This document shows, one piece after another, positions 7,679-16,700 of a stretch of 64,000 nucleotides of DNA. Location: the NCBI GenBank assembly GCA_964493785.1, contig CAZBPM010000003.1, forward strand, positions 62,001 through 126,000, given 5' to 3'. Position numbers and translations under genes: made by a program. How positions within the stretch are numbered: the first letter of the stretch is position 1; every line of letters begins with the position of its first letter. The stretch comes from Hyphomicrobium_A sp964493785 (GTDB lineage Bacteria > Pseudomonadota > Alphaproteobacteria > Rhizobiales > Hyphomicrobiaceae). The notes under the pieces were generated by a model, which worked only from the letters and a program-made list of their open reading frames with translations, did not search any database and was not told where the DNA came from.

Positions 7679-10528
7679 ATGCCGAACGACGTGCAGCCGA
7701 TTGCCCCCGCTAAGGTCGACGAGTTTCGGTTACGCGACGAGCTTCGCGCATTGCGCACTAAGATCCCCGATACGCCGGCGCTCAATCCCATCGTCAATCT
7801 GGCGTTCGATCTTTCTCGACAGCTGGAGGCGGGCGAGATCAGCTTCGATGAGGTCAAGGCGCTGGCTGGACGGCTCATGGATCGCGCGTGCGTGCAGCGC
7901 GCGCTGCACCTGCGGGAGCGCGTCGGCTTCGTAGACCGCGCAACGACCTATAAGGAATTCACCGACTTCGTCGAAGGCGCGGCAGCGGCAGCCGACTTCG
8001 AAACCTTCAAGGCGCGATGGGAGCGTGCACGCACCGGCATCGTGCTCACGGCGCATCCGACGTTCGGTGTTTCAGACGCGCTCTCGAAGAAGATCGTCGA
8101 GATCGCCGTAGGCGACGTCGACCCCAATGCCCCGATTGGCGTTCCGCACAGACCGGACGAAAACATCGACCTGATGTACGAGCATGGCCGGGCGCAGAAC
8201 GCGATCCAGAACCTGCGGAACGCCTATGTAGAGTTGCTCGACAGTTTCTTCACGGCGGCGCTGCATCGCTTCGGCGACAGGGCCTACGAGATCCGGCCGA
8301 AGCTCGCCACGTTCGCCTGCTGGGTCGGATATGACCTCGACGGCCGCACCGACATCGACTGGCGCAAATCATTCATTCTCCGTCTGAAGGAGAAGCGCGC
8401 GTCGCTTGCCGACATTCGCGAACGCTTCATGGGGCTCAAGGGCGAGCTGCCGGCTGACGGGGAAGCCCAGCGGCTGTCGCGCCAGGTGAAGGGCAAGCTC
8501 GACCTCACGATAGCCGCCGTCGACGAACAGATCGAGGCGCTCGACAAGGTTATGACGAAGAACATGCCGCTGGCGGAAGCGGCGAACGTCATAACGCGCC
8601 AGGACGGATACAACATCACGACGGTGGAGCCGATCGTCAGCCTGTTCCGCGGGCTGATAGACGTCCTGCCGGAGGGCAAGGGCAAGCGCAGCGTCGCCGT
8701 CCTCGCCGGCCTCATGGAGGCGACGGGGCTCGGCACCGCGCACATTCACGTGCGCATCAACGCGGTGCAGCTCAACAACGCATTCCGGGCATTCGTGCAT
8801 GAGCCTTGGACGCGCGACCTGACGGAAAGCCAGGCGCTGGCACGTATCGTCGGCATGATCGAATCGGCCCGCAAGGAGACCGTCAACTTCGAGTCGCTCG
8901 ACCTGGAGACCGCAACCGCGATCCGCCAGTTCGCACTCATCGCCCAGATCAAGAAGCACGTCGACCGCGAGACCCCGGTTCGCTTCCTCATCGCGGAGAC
9001 GGAATCGCCGGCGACGGTGCTGATCGCTATCTTCTTCGCTACGCTGTTCGGCGTCGATGACATCACCGACGTCTCGCCGCTGTTCGAGACGCCGCTGGGT
9101 CTCGAGACCGGCGCGCGCGTGGTCGAGCGTCTGGTCGCGGAGAAGGCGTACGTCAACTATGCACGCAAGCGCGGTCGTCTGGCGTTGCAGACCGGCTTCT
9201 CCGACGCCGGGCGCTTCGTTGGCCAGATTGCAGCCACGCTCGCGATCGAGCGCCTTCACCATGGCATCGCGGAAGCGATCGGCAATTCCGACCTGAAAGG
9301 CGTCGAGACGCTGATCTTCTCAACGCATGGCGAGTCCATGGGTCGCGGCGCGCATCCGGGCGAGATGCGCACGCGCCTACACTACGTATTCTCGGATGAA
9401 TCGCGGTGCCGCTTTGCCCGCGGTGGCATTCCGATCAAGCACGAGACGAGCTTCCAGGGCGGCGATGGCTATCAATTCTTCGCCAACCGCCGGCTGACCA
9501 CGCGCGCGCTCGCCACCGTGATCATGGATGGCGAGGTGCCGGCAGAGAGCGATGATCCCTTCTACGAGGATACCGACCTCAGGCTCGATTTCATCGGCCG
9601 GCTCCGCGAGTATCAGGAAGATCTCTTCGCGCATCCGGGCTATCGCGCGGTGCTCAGTGCGTTCGGTGCAAACATCCTGTTCAAGACCGGATCGCGTCCG
9701 GTAAAGCGGCAGATGGACTCGAGCGGGGCTATCGATCGCAGCGCCATCTCGCGCATGCGGGCCATCCCGAACAACGCGATCCTGCAGCAGTTCGGATACG
9801 TCGCCAACGTCGTCGCCGGCCTCGGAGCGGCGGTCGGGTCGGAGCGCGAGCGCTTCATCGAGCTGGCGCGCTCGTCTCGCCGTCTTCGTCCGCTGTTGGA
9901 AATGATCGCGCGCGGCAAACAGTTATCGAGTCTCAATGCGATGGGCGCCAACGCCATCATCTTCGACCCGGGCTTCTGGGCGTGGCGGGGCTCGTGGGGC
10001 CGGGAACCGAACCTCGATCCCGCCTTCCGCTCGCTCGCATCGCTGTTGCTCGGGGATGACCGCAACGGCGAGATCAACAGCCTCGTGCATCACCTGCGTC
10101 TGGACGCGGTGGAGTTGCACTCGATGCTGGAGGAGATCGGCATTGAAGGGGGCAAGATTCCCGACGATACGCGCCTCGAGCTCGACCTGCTGCAGGCGAT
10201 CCGCCTGGCGCTGATCATGCGCGTGTTCATCCTCGCGGCACAGATGCCAAGGTTTGCCACGCGCGACATCTCGCATCGCCAGCTGTTCGAGATGGCGCTG
10301 ATGCTCGACATCCCGTCCGTCGTCACCGAAATGCGGCGGGCGTTCCCACGTCGCGTCGAAGCTGGGGGCGACGGCGCGCAGTACAGCGAAAAGGCGACCT
10401 ACCGGCCGCACGGCATCGATGACTACGGGCGGGTCGAGACGGAAATCCTGGCGCCGATGGAGCAAGCCTACGAGCTGATCCGCGAGATCGGGACGGGCAT
10501 CTCGCACCACTTCGGTGCGTTCGGCTGA
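7679..10528 (+). CDS. ppc: Divergent phosphoenolpyruvate carboxylase
   Basis: Makes oxaloacetate from PEP and bicarbonate, the CO2-fixing step of the serine cycle. The 949-aa protein has PEPC size and keeps the TAHPT motif (VLTAHPTFGVSDAL), but other active-site motifs differ from textbook PEPC. The HGRGG...GRGG region reads STHGESMGRGAHPGE, the GYSDSxKD motif reads TGFSDAGRFVG, and the C-terminus ends HHFGAFG instead of QNTG. Clustering with sgaA, mclA and mtkAB still supports the assignment. Starts at GTG 7667, ATG 7676 and ATG 7679 are in frame; GGAG at 7669-7672 best fits 7679. A strong terminator follows. Confidence 0.88.
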   Translation: MPNDVQPIAPAKVDEFRLRDELRALRTKIPDTPALNPIVNLAFDLSRQLEAGEISFDEVKALAGRLMDRACVQRALHLRERVGFVDRATTYKEFTDFVEGAAAAADFETFKARWERARTGIVLTAHPTFGVSDALSKKIVEIAVGDVDPNAPIGVPHRPDENIDLMYEHGRAQNAIQNLRNAYVELLDSFFTAALHRFGDRAYEIRPKLATFACWVGYDLDGRTDIDWRKSFILRLKEKRASLADIRERFMGLKGELPADGEAQRLSRQVKGKLDLTIAAVDEQIEALDKVMTKNMPLAEAANVITRQDGYNITTVEPIVSLFRGLIDVLPEGKGKRSVAVLAGLMEATGLGTAHIHVRINAVQLNNAFRAFVHEPWTRDLTESQALARIVGMIESARKETVNFESLDLETATAIRQFALIAQIKKHVDRETPVRFLIAETESPATVLIAIFFATLFGVDDITDVSPLFETPLGLETGARVVERLVAEKAYVNYARKRGRLALQTGFSDAGRFVGQIAATLAIERLHHGIAEAIGNSDLKGVETLIFSTHGESMGRGAHPGEMRTRLHYVFSDESRCRFARGGIPIKHETSFQGGDGYQFFANRRLTTRALATVIMDGEVPAESDDPFYEDTDLRLDFIGRLREYQEDLFAHPGYRAVLSAFGANILFKTGSRPVKRQMDSSGAIDRSAISRMRAIPNNAILQQFGYVANVVAGLGAAVGSERERFIELARSSRRLRPLLEMIARGKQLSSLNAMGANAIIFDPGFWAWRGSWGREPNLDPAFRSLASLLLGDDRNGEINSLVHHLRLDAVELHSMLEEIGIEGGKIPDDTRLELDLLQAIRLALIMRVFILAAQMPRFATRDISHRQLFEMALMLDIPSVVTEMRRAFPRRVEAGGDGAQYSEKATYRPHGIDDYGRVETEILAPMEQAYELIREIGTGISHHFGAFG

Positions 10529-10548
10529 GGTGGCACTCCAGCAAGACG

Positions 10549-10578
10549 AAAAAAGGCCGGCGTCACGCCGGCCTTTTT
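10549..10578. terminator. Strong intrinsic terminator after ppc, probably bidirectional
   Basis: GGCCGGCG (10555-10562) and CGCCGGCC (10566-10573) form an 8-bp stem with loop TCA. It is flanked by an A-run at 10549-10554 and a T-run at 10574-10578, so it works in both directions. It lies between ppc and the convergent gene ending at 10623 and closes the serine-cycle block. Confidence 0.9.
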
Positions 10579-10622
10579 GTTTGATGGGGTGCAGTGTGCG
10601 GGCGCTCGCTAGGAGAGCGGGA

Positions 10623-11543
10623 TCAGTGCTTGCCCCAGACCTGGACCGTGGCATAGGCGCGGTCGCGCTTTGAGGTTGCCAGGGCGCGCGAGCGCCAAGT
10701 TGCCTCGATCTCCTTGATGGTCGCGCCCTTCTTCAGGTCGACAGGGCCGAAGGCCTTGTCCGCCTCGACCTTGATGCGGTTGGCCTCGATCTCGTCCTTG
10801 GCGCCGTCGCTGTAGACCACGGCGAGGTTGGTCATGGTGATGTCGCGATCCTTGACGGAGACGCGGAGCTGCTTGAAGCCGCCCTCGTTCTGGCCGACAG
10901 GGATCTTCACGCGGTCGAAGCCGACGCTGCCGGCCGTATCGGTGCCCAGCAGCACCCAGCCGTCGTTGTACTTACGGCCCTCGCCGTTCGGTCCGAGCCA
11001 GCCGGGTTCGTACTCGCCGAACACTTCGACACGGGCCTGACCTTTAAAGTCCGGCTTGGAGCGGTAGACGAGCTGGATCTCCTTGATGAAGCCCTTGTGC
11101 TTCACCGGTATCCATTCGGTCTTGCGGTCGGCGCCGATCTTGGCGTCGGTGAGCAGTGTCTCCGACGTGCCGTCCTCGAAGACCGCCTTGAGGTCGGTCA
11201 CGAAAATCTCGTTGCGCAGGACGCGCAGGCGAACGCGATCGAACTTGCCGACCTCGGAGCCGACGCGAATGACGTCGCGGTCTACAAGGAAGCCCACATC
11301 CTGAACGCCGAACAGCACCTCGCCGTTGCTCGCCTGCCCCGGCGGAAGGGCGGAGGTTTCCGGGGCGGTCTGGCGGGTGTCGACATCGCGCTTCCGGCGC
11401 TTGGCGACCTCAACCACCTGGGCGGCAGCATGGCTGCGCTCGATCGCCTTGCCCAAAGGCAGCATCGCGGCATCGCGTGCCTCGACAGCCGAGAACGCCC
11501 CCACGGCCAGGATGGTGGCCGCCAGCGTCAGCCTGATCGTCAT
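10623..11543 (-). CDS. Exported protein with duplicated beta-rich domain (DUF2541-like)
   Basis: Function unknown. The 306-aa protein begins with a Sec signal peptide (MTIRLTLAATILAVGAFSA then VEARD) and has two related domains. The first (about residues 75-180, around VLFGVQDVGFLVDRDVIRVG) and the second (about 190-306, around WVLLGTDTAGSVGFDRVKIP) share the order W/VLLG-x-FDRV-LRV-VVFxDG. This pattern recalls the DUF2541 family, but that is only a suggestion. The start is placed at the ATG at 11543, behind GGGAGAGG and at the signal peptide; the frame is open to 11591. Predicted location is the periplasm. It converges on ppc across the shared terminator. Confidence 0.8.
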   Translation of the reverse strand: MTIRLTLAATILAVGAFSAVEARDAAMLPLGKAIERSHAAAQVVEVAKRRKRDVDTRQTAPETSALPPGQASNGEVLFGVQDVGFLVDRDVIRVGSEVGKFDRVRLRVLRNEIFVTDLKAVFEDGTSETLLTDAKIGADRKTEWIPVKHKGFIKEIQLVYRSKPDFKGQARVEVFGEYEPGWLGPNGEGRKYNDGWVLLGTDTAGSVGFDRVKIPVGQNEGGFKQLRVSVKDRDITMTNLAVVYSDGAKDEIEANRIKVEADKAFGPVDLKKGATIKEIEATWRSRALATSKRDRAYATVQVWGKH

Positions 11544-11792
11544 GAACCTCTCCCCTCGTCCCGGCGAAGACGCGCACTGACAAAATCGCATCGCCGGAGG
11601 TTATTAACTCAGTATGCGCGGCAACAAAAGATAGCGGTCCGAGAAATCACGTGGGCGATCAAAGGGGCAGCCTTAATTGGCGGCCGAAGGCACTGCGACG
11701 GCGCGCAGATTTTAACCTGGTCGGTGTACCACGTTCCGAGTTGCCGCGGCCCACACGGCCGTCAGGTGGCGGGGACATCCGGATCCACATCG

Positions 11793-12620
11793 ATGAAGCC
11801 GAAGCACCTCGATCTCCTCATCAACGTCGCCGCGACGCTCGTCGTGCTGTTCATTGCCGGCTACGTCGCCTGGGAGGCGCTGCATACCCGAACGACGGCG
11901 ACGTGCAGCTCACGCTACCCGGGGGCCACGCAGTTCTCGCTGCGCACGCGCGAGGGTAAGCCCTTGAGCGCGATCCAGCTGCAGGCGCGCGCGGGTGCGC
12001 GCGATCTCGGCGTCGTTGACAATGCATCTGTCGTGGAAGTTGCGGGCGGGCCTTCTAAGGAGGCGCTGCAGGTGAGCCTGCGGAAGCTGCCGGCCGGCGC
12101 GGATCCAAGTGCGGCGGCGCGCAACGGCATCGAGTTCCACTGGAACCCAAAGATCGGGGGCGCGAACTCGGCGTGCCTCAGCTACAGCATCCTGCTTTCC
12201 GATCAGTTTCCATTCGGCGAGGGCGGATTTCTTCCAGGCGTTTCCGCGGGTGAAGTCGCCGGCAGCAATGCGGGCGGGGAAAGCATCTCCGTCGGTCCCC
12301 GTTGGGACAGCGCCGGTAAACCGAGTCTTGCGGTCACTACGGGCGGCGATATCCGGCATTTCACCGGACGCAGCCAGCCAATACCGGTCAACCACTGGGT
12401 CAAGATCGAACAAGAGCTCGTGCTGAACGAACCTGGAAAGGAAAACGGTGTCGTCCGGCTTTGGGTCGACGGCACGCTGGTGATCGACGACGAACGCGTG
12501 CTGCTGCGAGAAAGTCCCGAAACTCTCTTCGATGGCGTTATTGCCGCGGTCGGGTACCAGCGGTTACCGGAGGCGCCGGGCACGCTGCTGATCTCTCCGT
12601 TCGAAATCGCTTGGCGTTAG
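11793..12620 (+). CDS. Membrane-anchored polysaccharide-lyase-14-like protein
   Basis: A 275-aa protein with one N-terminal membrane anchor (about residues 6-25, LLINVAATLVVLFIAGYVAW) and a periplasmic beta-sandwich-type domain. The order FPFGEGGFLPGVSAGEVAG, then NHWVKIEQELVLNEPGKENG, then VRLWVDGTLVIDDERVL resembles the PL14/alginate-lyase-like concanavalin fold. No catalytic claim can be made by eye. The frame runs upstream to 11097, but that part is antisense to the exported-protein gene; the ATG at 11793 begins the anchored protein. The 249-bp gap between the two divergent genes shows no further gene. Confidence 0.75.
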   Translation: MKPKHLDLLINVAATLVVLFIAGYVAWEALHTRTTATCSSRYPGATQFSLRTREGKPLSAIQLQARAGARDLGVVDNASVVEVAGGPSKEALQVSLRKLPAGADPSAAARNGIEFHWNPKIGGANSACLSYSILLSDQFPFGEGGFLPGVSAGEVAGSNAGGESISVGPRWDSAGKPSLAVTTGGDIRHFTGRSQPIPVNHWVKIEQELVLNEPGKENGVVRLWVDGTLVIDDERVLLRESPETLFDGVIAAVGYQRLPEAPGTLLISPFEIAWR

Positions 12621-12766
12621 ACACCGGTATCACCGGCGTAGAATTCAAGACCAGCCGCCCGTGAGCCGCGGCGAGGCGCGCCCCTTCTCAACCTGATACC
12701 GCACTCCCCATATCTGCCGACGATCAGCGTGGCCACGAGAAGCCGGCCGCGCCAGGGGAGAACATT

Positions 12767-13780
12767 ATGCGCAATCTCATTGGATTCCTTGCGAATCCGG
12801 AGCCGGCACGTTCCGACGCCCCGGCAGGCGGGGTGATCACGGACGATCAGCTACTCGATTCCTACTCGCAGGCCGTTGTCGACGTCGTCGATTCCGTGGC
12901 GCCGGCTGTGGTCCATGTGGAAGTCAGCGGCGTGCGCAACGGCCGTCGCTCCGAGGGGACCGGGTCGGGGGTGCTCGTCTCGCCGGACGGGCTCATCCTG
13001 ACGAACAATCACGTGATCGACGGCGCGAAGGAAGTGGCGATCTCGATGTCGGATGGGCGGCGCTTCAGTGCGCGGACATTGGGCCGGGATCCGGACACCG
13101 ACCTCGCGGTGCTGCGCGGCGAGACGAGCGAGACGCTGCCGTCCGCACGGCTTGCGAACTCGAAGTCGGTGCGGCAGGGGCAGATCGCGATCGCGATCGG
13201 TAATCCGCTCGGATTTCAGTCGACCGTCACTGCGGGGATCGTCAGCGCGGTGGGGCGGTCGTTGCGGACGCAGAACGGCCGATTGATCGGGGACGTCATT
13301 CAGACGGACGCGGCGCTCAATCCAGGAAACTCCGGCGGTCCGCTGGTGAACTCCGCTGGGCAGATCATCGGCATCAACACGGCGGTGATCATGGGTGCGC
13401 AAGGCATCTGCTTTTCGGTGGCGTCGAACACGGCGCTGCACGCGCTTACGCAGATCCTGGCGCATGGACGTGTGCGACGCGCGCGTATCGGCATCGTCGC
13501 AGAGCAGGTGCCGCTGCCGCCGCGCGTCGCCTATCGCGCTGAGTTGAAGCAGTCGAGTGCCGTTCGCATTCGCGAGATGCAGCCGGACAGCCCAGCAACG
13601 CAGGCAGGGCTTCTAACGGGCGATCTCATCGTCCGTCTGGATGGCGAGCCGATCACCGGCGTCGATGACCTTTTCCGCCTATTAGACGAAAGGAGGATAG
13701 ATCGAGACGTCACGGTGACCGTGGTGCGGAGCACCGGGTTGAACGAAGTGCAACTGAGGCCTGTAGAGCGCGAGCTGTGA
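12767..13780 (+). CDS. HtrA/DegP-like serine protease with PDZ domain
   Basis: Trypsin-like protease of the S1C family, usually active in protein quality control. The 337-aa protein carries the catalytic triad H82 (ILTNNHVID), D112 (PDTDLAVLRG) and S189 (LNPGNSGGPL), followed by one PDZ domain (about residues 255-330, SPATQAGLLTGDLIVRLDGEPI). No signal peptide or membrane anchor is visible in MRNLIGFLANPEPARSDAP, which is unusual for a family that mostly acts in the periplasm, so it may be cytoplasmic or exported by another route. GGGGAGA precedes the ATG. Confidence 0.9.
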   Translation: MRNLIGFLANPEPARSDAPAGGVITDDQLLDSYSQAVVDVVDSVAPAVVHVEVSGVRNGRRSEGTGSGVLVSPDGLILTNNHVIDGAKEVAISMSDGRRFSARTLGRDPDTDLAVLRGETSETLPSARLANSKSVRQGQIAIAIGNPLGFQSTVTAGIVSAVGRSLRTQNGRLIGDVIQTDAALNPGNSGGPLVNSAGQIIGINTAVIMGAQGICFSVASNTALHALTQILAHGRVRRARIGIVAEQVPLPPRVAYRAELKQSSAVRIREMQPDSPATQAGLLTGDLIVRLDGEPITGVDDLFRLLDERRIDRDVTVTVVRSTGLNEVQLRPVEREL

Positions 13781-13884
13781 GGCCTGAATCCTTAGGGTTT
13801 CGCTGCGCTGGAATCGCCTATTTATGGCGATTTATTGCGACGCAATGAAATGCTAGGGCAATGGCCTAAAACATTACGCCATTG

Positions 13885-14052
13885 TAAGCTGTTTCTTAAC
13901 TCTTGCATAAATCTACTCGGGAACGACTTGCAAAATGGGCCGCTTTGGTATTTGCTGAAACTCCGAACGTGGCGCCCTCCCACCTGTCCCCCCTAAGTGG
14001 CGTCACGCATCGCAGCCCGCGCTCTTCCCCCGGAGCGCGGGCTTTCCTTTTT
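13885..14052 (+). ncRNA. Candidate small RNA ending at a strong terminator
   Basis: The 305-bp gap between htrA and the convergent SNase gene has no ORF. It holds C-rich single-strand-like stretches (CCCTCCCACCTG and TCCCCCC near 13,975-13,995) and ends in a near-perfect intrinsic terminator 230 nt after the htrA stop. C-rich anti-Shine-Dalgarno loops before a terminator are typical of many alphaproteobacterial sRNAs. It could equally be a long htrA 3' UTR. The 5' end given is a guess. Confidence 0.3.
14014..14052 (+). terminator. Intrinsic terminator between htrA and the SNase-domain gene
   Basis: AGCCCGCGCTC (14014-14024) pairs perfectly over 11 bp with GAGCGCGGGCT (14033-14043) around an 8-base loop, followed by TTCCTTTTT. 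Orientation is for plus-strand transcripts. Confidence 0.88.
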
Positions 14053-14085
14053 CAGGCTGCCCATCAGGTATGACGCTGTAAGCCG

Positions 14086-15591
14086 TCAGGATTGCTCTGC
14101 GGCCTTGAAGCCGGCGGCCTCTGCCTCGGCTTGCGAGCAGAACCAGCGCTCGCCACGACTCTGCACCACGCGCACGCGTTCGTAGCCGCTGTCCCAGGGC
14201 TGCACGTACAAACGGCGTCCACCGCGAACGCTCCCTTTGATGGGGCAGCCATCGGGTGCGGCCGCTTTCGCCTGCTGCCACTTCTGGTCCCGGTACTCGG
14301 AGGGACGCACGTTCTCGCCAGACCAGATGCCCGACTTGGACGCCTTTGCCTCGCGCTCCTCGCTGCCATACGGGGCGAACAGGCCACTGGCGGCAAAGAC
14401 GTGTCCGCCGCGAACCAGCTCGGCTGCCAAGTCACGGCCGTCGACGCTGCAGGCGCCAGCTCGCGGCTCCTCGCTGCCAGAGAGATCGCAGCTCACGCGT
14501 CCGGCTCGGAGCGAGCGCGAAAGTGCCTGACGGGCGGATGCACCGCAATTCCAGGGGCGACCAGCGCTATCGTTGCAGACCTGCGTCGACAGAGGCGTCT
14601 CGATGCCATTGAGGCGGACGTTTGTGGTTCCGATGCGCAGGGTGTCGCCGGAAATAGCGCTGCCGCGCCCCGCGATGTCGGCCGCGTTATCAGCGCGGGC
14701 AGCCGGCGGCGGGGACGAACGCTCGCTGCGCAAGGCTCTGGTCGCCGAACCTCTATCGGGCTGCGATTGCGTGAAGCCGAAAGCGTGCAGGGCAAAACCT
14801 ACTGCGACGACTAGAACACCAATTGCCAGTCCCTTCTGAACGGATGGCCTGGCCCATGCCTGCTCGATGAAAGCGCTGAGGCGACCGAGTGGGGGGCCGA
14901 CGCGCGACGTCAGCCAAGTCGGCAGACCGGAGGACGCGTGGGCGAGGGCCAGGGCGATCAGCAGGCCGGCTCCGACAATCAGGGCGATCAGCGTGTCGGT
15001 GACGAAACCGTTGGCGAAAGCTCGAATGATGCCTCCGAGCAGCGCAACCGAACCCGCAACCAGCACAGCGATACGGATGCCGGGCCGGCGCAAGAAGTCG
15101 CCGACCGGCGCCAACGGGGGCCCGAGATAGTCGCCAACGATGGCGACGAGCATGCGCAGCACAGCCCAGGTGTAAGCTGCTGCGTAGATGATCCATCCAC
15201 CGACGCGCTGCAGATATCCGCCGGCGACGGGAATCGCTGCGCGCAAGCGCTCGGCGCTCGCCATCGCTCCAGCAGCGCCTAGCTTAGCGCCGGCGACGCT
15301 CAGCTTGGCACCCTCCTTACCGAGGTGGAGGGCGCCCTCGCCGACGGCCTTTGCTCCGGCGGCTCCGATAGCCGCGCCCTGGTGCCCGAGATTGACCGCG
15401 CCGCGTCCTACGACCTTGGCGCCTTCGGCTCCAGCGGCCACGCCACGCTGGCCCGCTTCCTTGAGGTTCTCGACAGCGGCGAGGCCGGCTTCGGCGATGC
15501 GGTCGCGCCGCTGCTTGCGGCGCACAAGGATGGTGGTGCGGACATAGTCCCGCCACTCAAAGCCATCGTTGCGCTTGCGCCACCCGAGCAT
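14086..15591 (-). CDS. Membrane protein with SNase-like nuclease and sunset domains
   Basis: A 501-aa multi-domain protein. The N-terminus is basic, then residues about 50-115 repeat a Gly/Ala pattern (GAKVVGRGAVNLGHQG, GAKAVGEGALHLGKEG, GAKLSVAGAKLGAAG). Several hydrophobic helices follow (about 130-275). The C-terminal half has an SNase fold (DTLRIGTTNVRLNGIETP, then AAELVRGGHVFA and EREAKASKSGIW) and ends in a cysteine-containing sunset-like module (GCPIKGSVRGGRRLYVQP through GERWFCSQAEAEAAGF). It probably exposes a nuclease-like domain at the membrane; whether it cuts nucleic acid is not known. The Arg and Glu of VRLNGIE correspond to SNase active-site positions. Confidence 0.8.
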   Translation of the reverse strand: MLGWRKRNDGFEWRDYVRTTILVRRKQRRDRIAEAGLAAVENLKEAGQRGVAAGAEGAKVVGRGAVNLGHQGAAIGAAGAKAVGEGALHLGKEGAKLSVAGAKLGAAGAMASAERLRAAIPVAGGYLQRVGGWIIYAAAYTWAVLRMLVAIVGDYLGPPLAPVGDFLRRPGIRIAVLVAGSVALLGGIIRAFANGFVTDTLIALIVGAGLLIALALAHASSGLPTWLTSRVGPPLGRLSAFIEQAWARPSVQKGLAIGVLVVAVGFALHAFGFTQSQPDRGSATRALRSERSSPPPAARADNAADIAGRGSAISGDTLRIGTTNVRLNGIETPLSTQVCNDSAGRPWNCGASARQALSRSLRAGRVSCDLSGSEEPRAGACSVDGRDLAAELVRGGHVFAASGLFAPYGSEEREAKASKSGIWSGENVRPSEYRDQKWQQAKAAAPDGCPIKGSVRGGRRLYVQPWDSGYERVRVVQSRGERWFCSQAEAEAAGFKAAEQS

Positions 15592-15683
15592 TCGGCCTCC
15601 GAAACAGGATTAGGTCGCCACGGCACAGAATTGCCCAGCGAATCGAAGGGTTCCAGCGAACCAGTACGACAAGATGGCGAAGG

Positions 15684-16697
15684 CTAGTGGTAGCCTTCGC
15701 CTTCACGCACTTTGCCGCGGAACGTCCAGTACACGAACACCGTGTAGCCGAGGATGAGCGGCAGCATGATCAGAACGCCGATCAGCATGAAGATCTGCGA
15801 AGCAGGCACGGCGGCCGTGTCCCAGAAGGTGAGAGTCGGCGGGACGAGGTAGGGCACGTTTGAGATTGCGAGCCCGACGAAGCCAAGCAAGAACAGCGCG
15901 ACGGCCGAAAGAAAAGGCATGACGTCGCGACCGGTCCTCAGTCCGTGCCAGCACGAGAACGCGGCGGCGGCCGTCAGCAGCGGCACCGGCGATAGGTAGA
16001 GCAGGTTCGGCCATGTGAACCAACGCTCGGCAATTCGCTCGAAGGCGAGCGGCGTCCATAAGCTGGTGATCGCCATGATGACCACGACGGCGAGCAGCAA
16101 TTGCTGCGCCCAGCGCCGCGCATTCACTGCGAGCTCTCCCTCGGTCTTCATCACCAGCCAAGTCGTGCCGAGCAGCGCGTAGCCTACGACGAGCGACACG
16201 CCGGTGAAGAGCGGGAACGGGGCGAACCAGTCGAGCGCTCCGCCTGAGAACTGGCGGTTCTCGACCGCAATGCCCTGGAGGAAGCCACCGAGGACGACGC
16301 CCTGCATGAAGGCGGCCACGATTGAGCCATAGGCGAAGGCGTCGTCCCAGAACTTGTGATTGGGCTTGGCCGTCCAACGGAATTCGAACGCGACGCCGCG
16401 GAAGATTAGGCCGAGGAGCATGATGATGATCGGCAGATAGAGCGCCGGCATGATGATGGCGTACGCCAGCGGGAAGGCGACGAACAGTCCGCCACCGCCG
16501 AGGACCAGCCATGTCTCGTTTCCATCCCAGAAGGGGGCGACGGAATTCATCATCACGTCCCGGCGTTCTTCTTCCGGGGTGACCGGAAAGAGGATGCCGA
16601 GGCCGAGATCGAATCCATCGAGGATCACGTACATGGTGACGGCGATGCCGATGATTGCGGCCCACACCACGGGGAGCCAGTAGGCGATTGCGTCCAT
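15684..16697 (-). CDS. cydB: Cytochrome bd ubiquinol oxidase subunit II
   Basis: Second subunit of the bd-type quinol oxidase in the inner membrane, which reduces O2 at high affinity without proton pumping. The 337-aa protein begins MDAIAYWLPVVWAAIIGIAV and contains GFDLGLGILFP and FWDGNETWLVLGGGGLFVAFPLAYA, both hallmarks of CydB. Length is normal. It follows cydA with a 3-bp gap, so the two form an operon on the minus strand. No cydX-like small ORF or cydCD genes are in the window. Confidence 0.95.
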   Translation of the reverse strand: MDAIAYWLPVVWAAIIGIAVTMYVILDGFDLGLGILFPVTPEEERRDVMMNSVAPFWDGNETWLVLGGGGLFVAFPLAYAIIMPALYLPIIIMLLGLIFRGVAFEFRWTAKPNHKFWDDAFAYGSIVAAFMQGVVLGGFLQGIAVENRQFSGGALDWFAPFPLFTGVSLVVGYALLGTTWLVMKTEGELAVNARRWAQQLLLAVVVIMAITSLWTPLAFERIAERWFTWPNLLYLSPVPLLTAAAAFSCWHGLRTGRDVMPFLSAVALFLLGFVGLAISNVPYLVPPTLTFWDTAAVPASQIFMLIGVLIMLPLILGYTVFVYWTFRGKVREGEGYH

Positions 16698-16700
16698 GAC

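Noticed and set aside
8369..9262. 297-codon frame antisense to ppc
   Set aside because: Shadow of the PEP carboxylase gene with no ribosome site or motif.
11097..11792. Long upstream extension of the polysaccharide-lyase-like ORF
   Set aside because: Antisense to the exported-protein gene; the recognisable protein with its membrane anchor begins at 11793.
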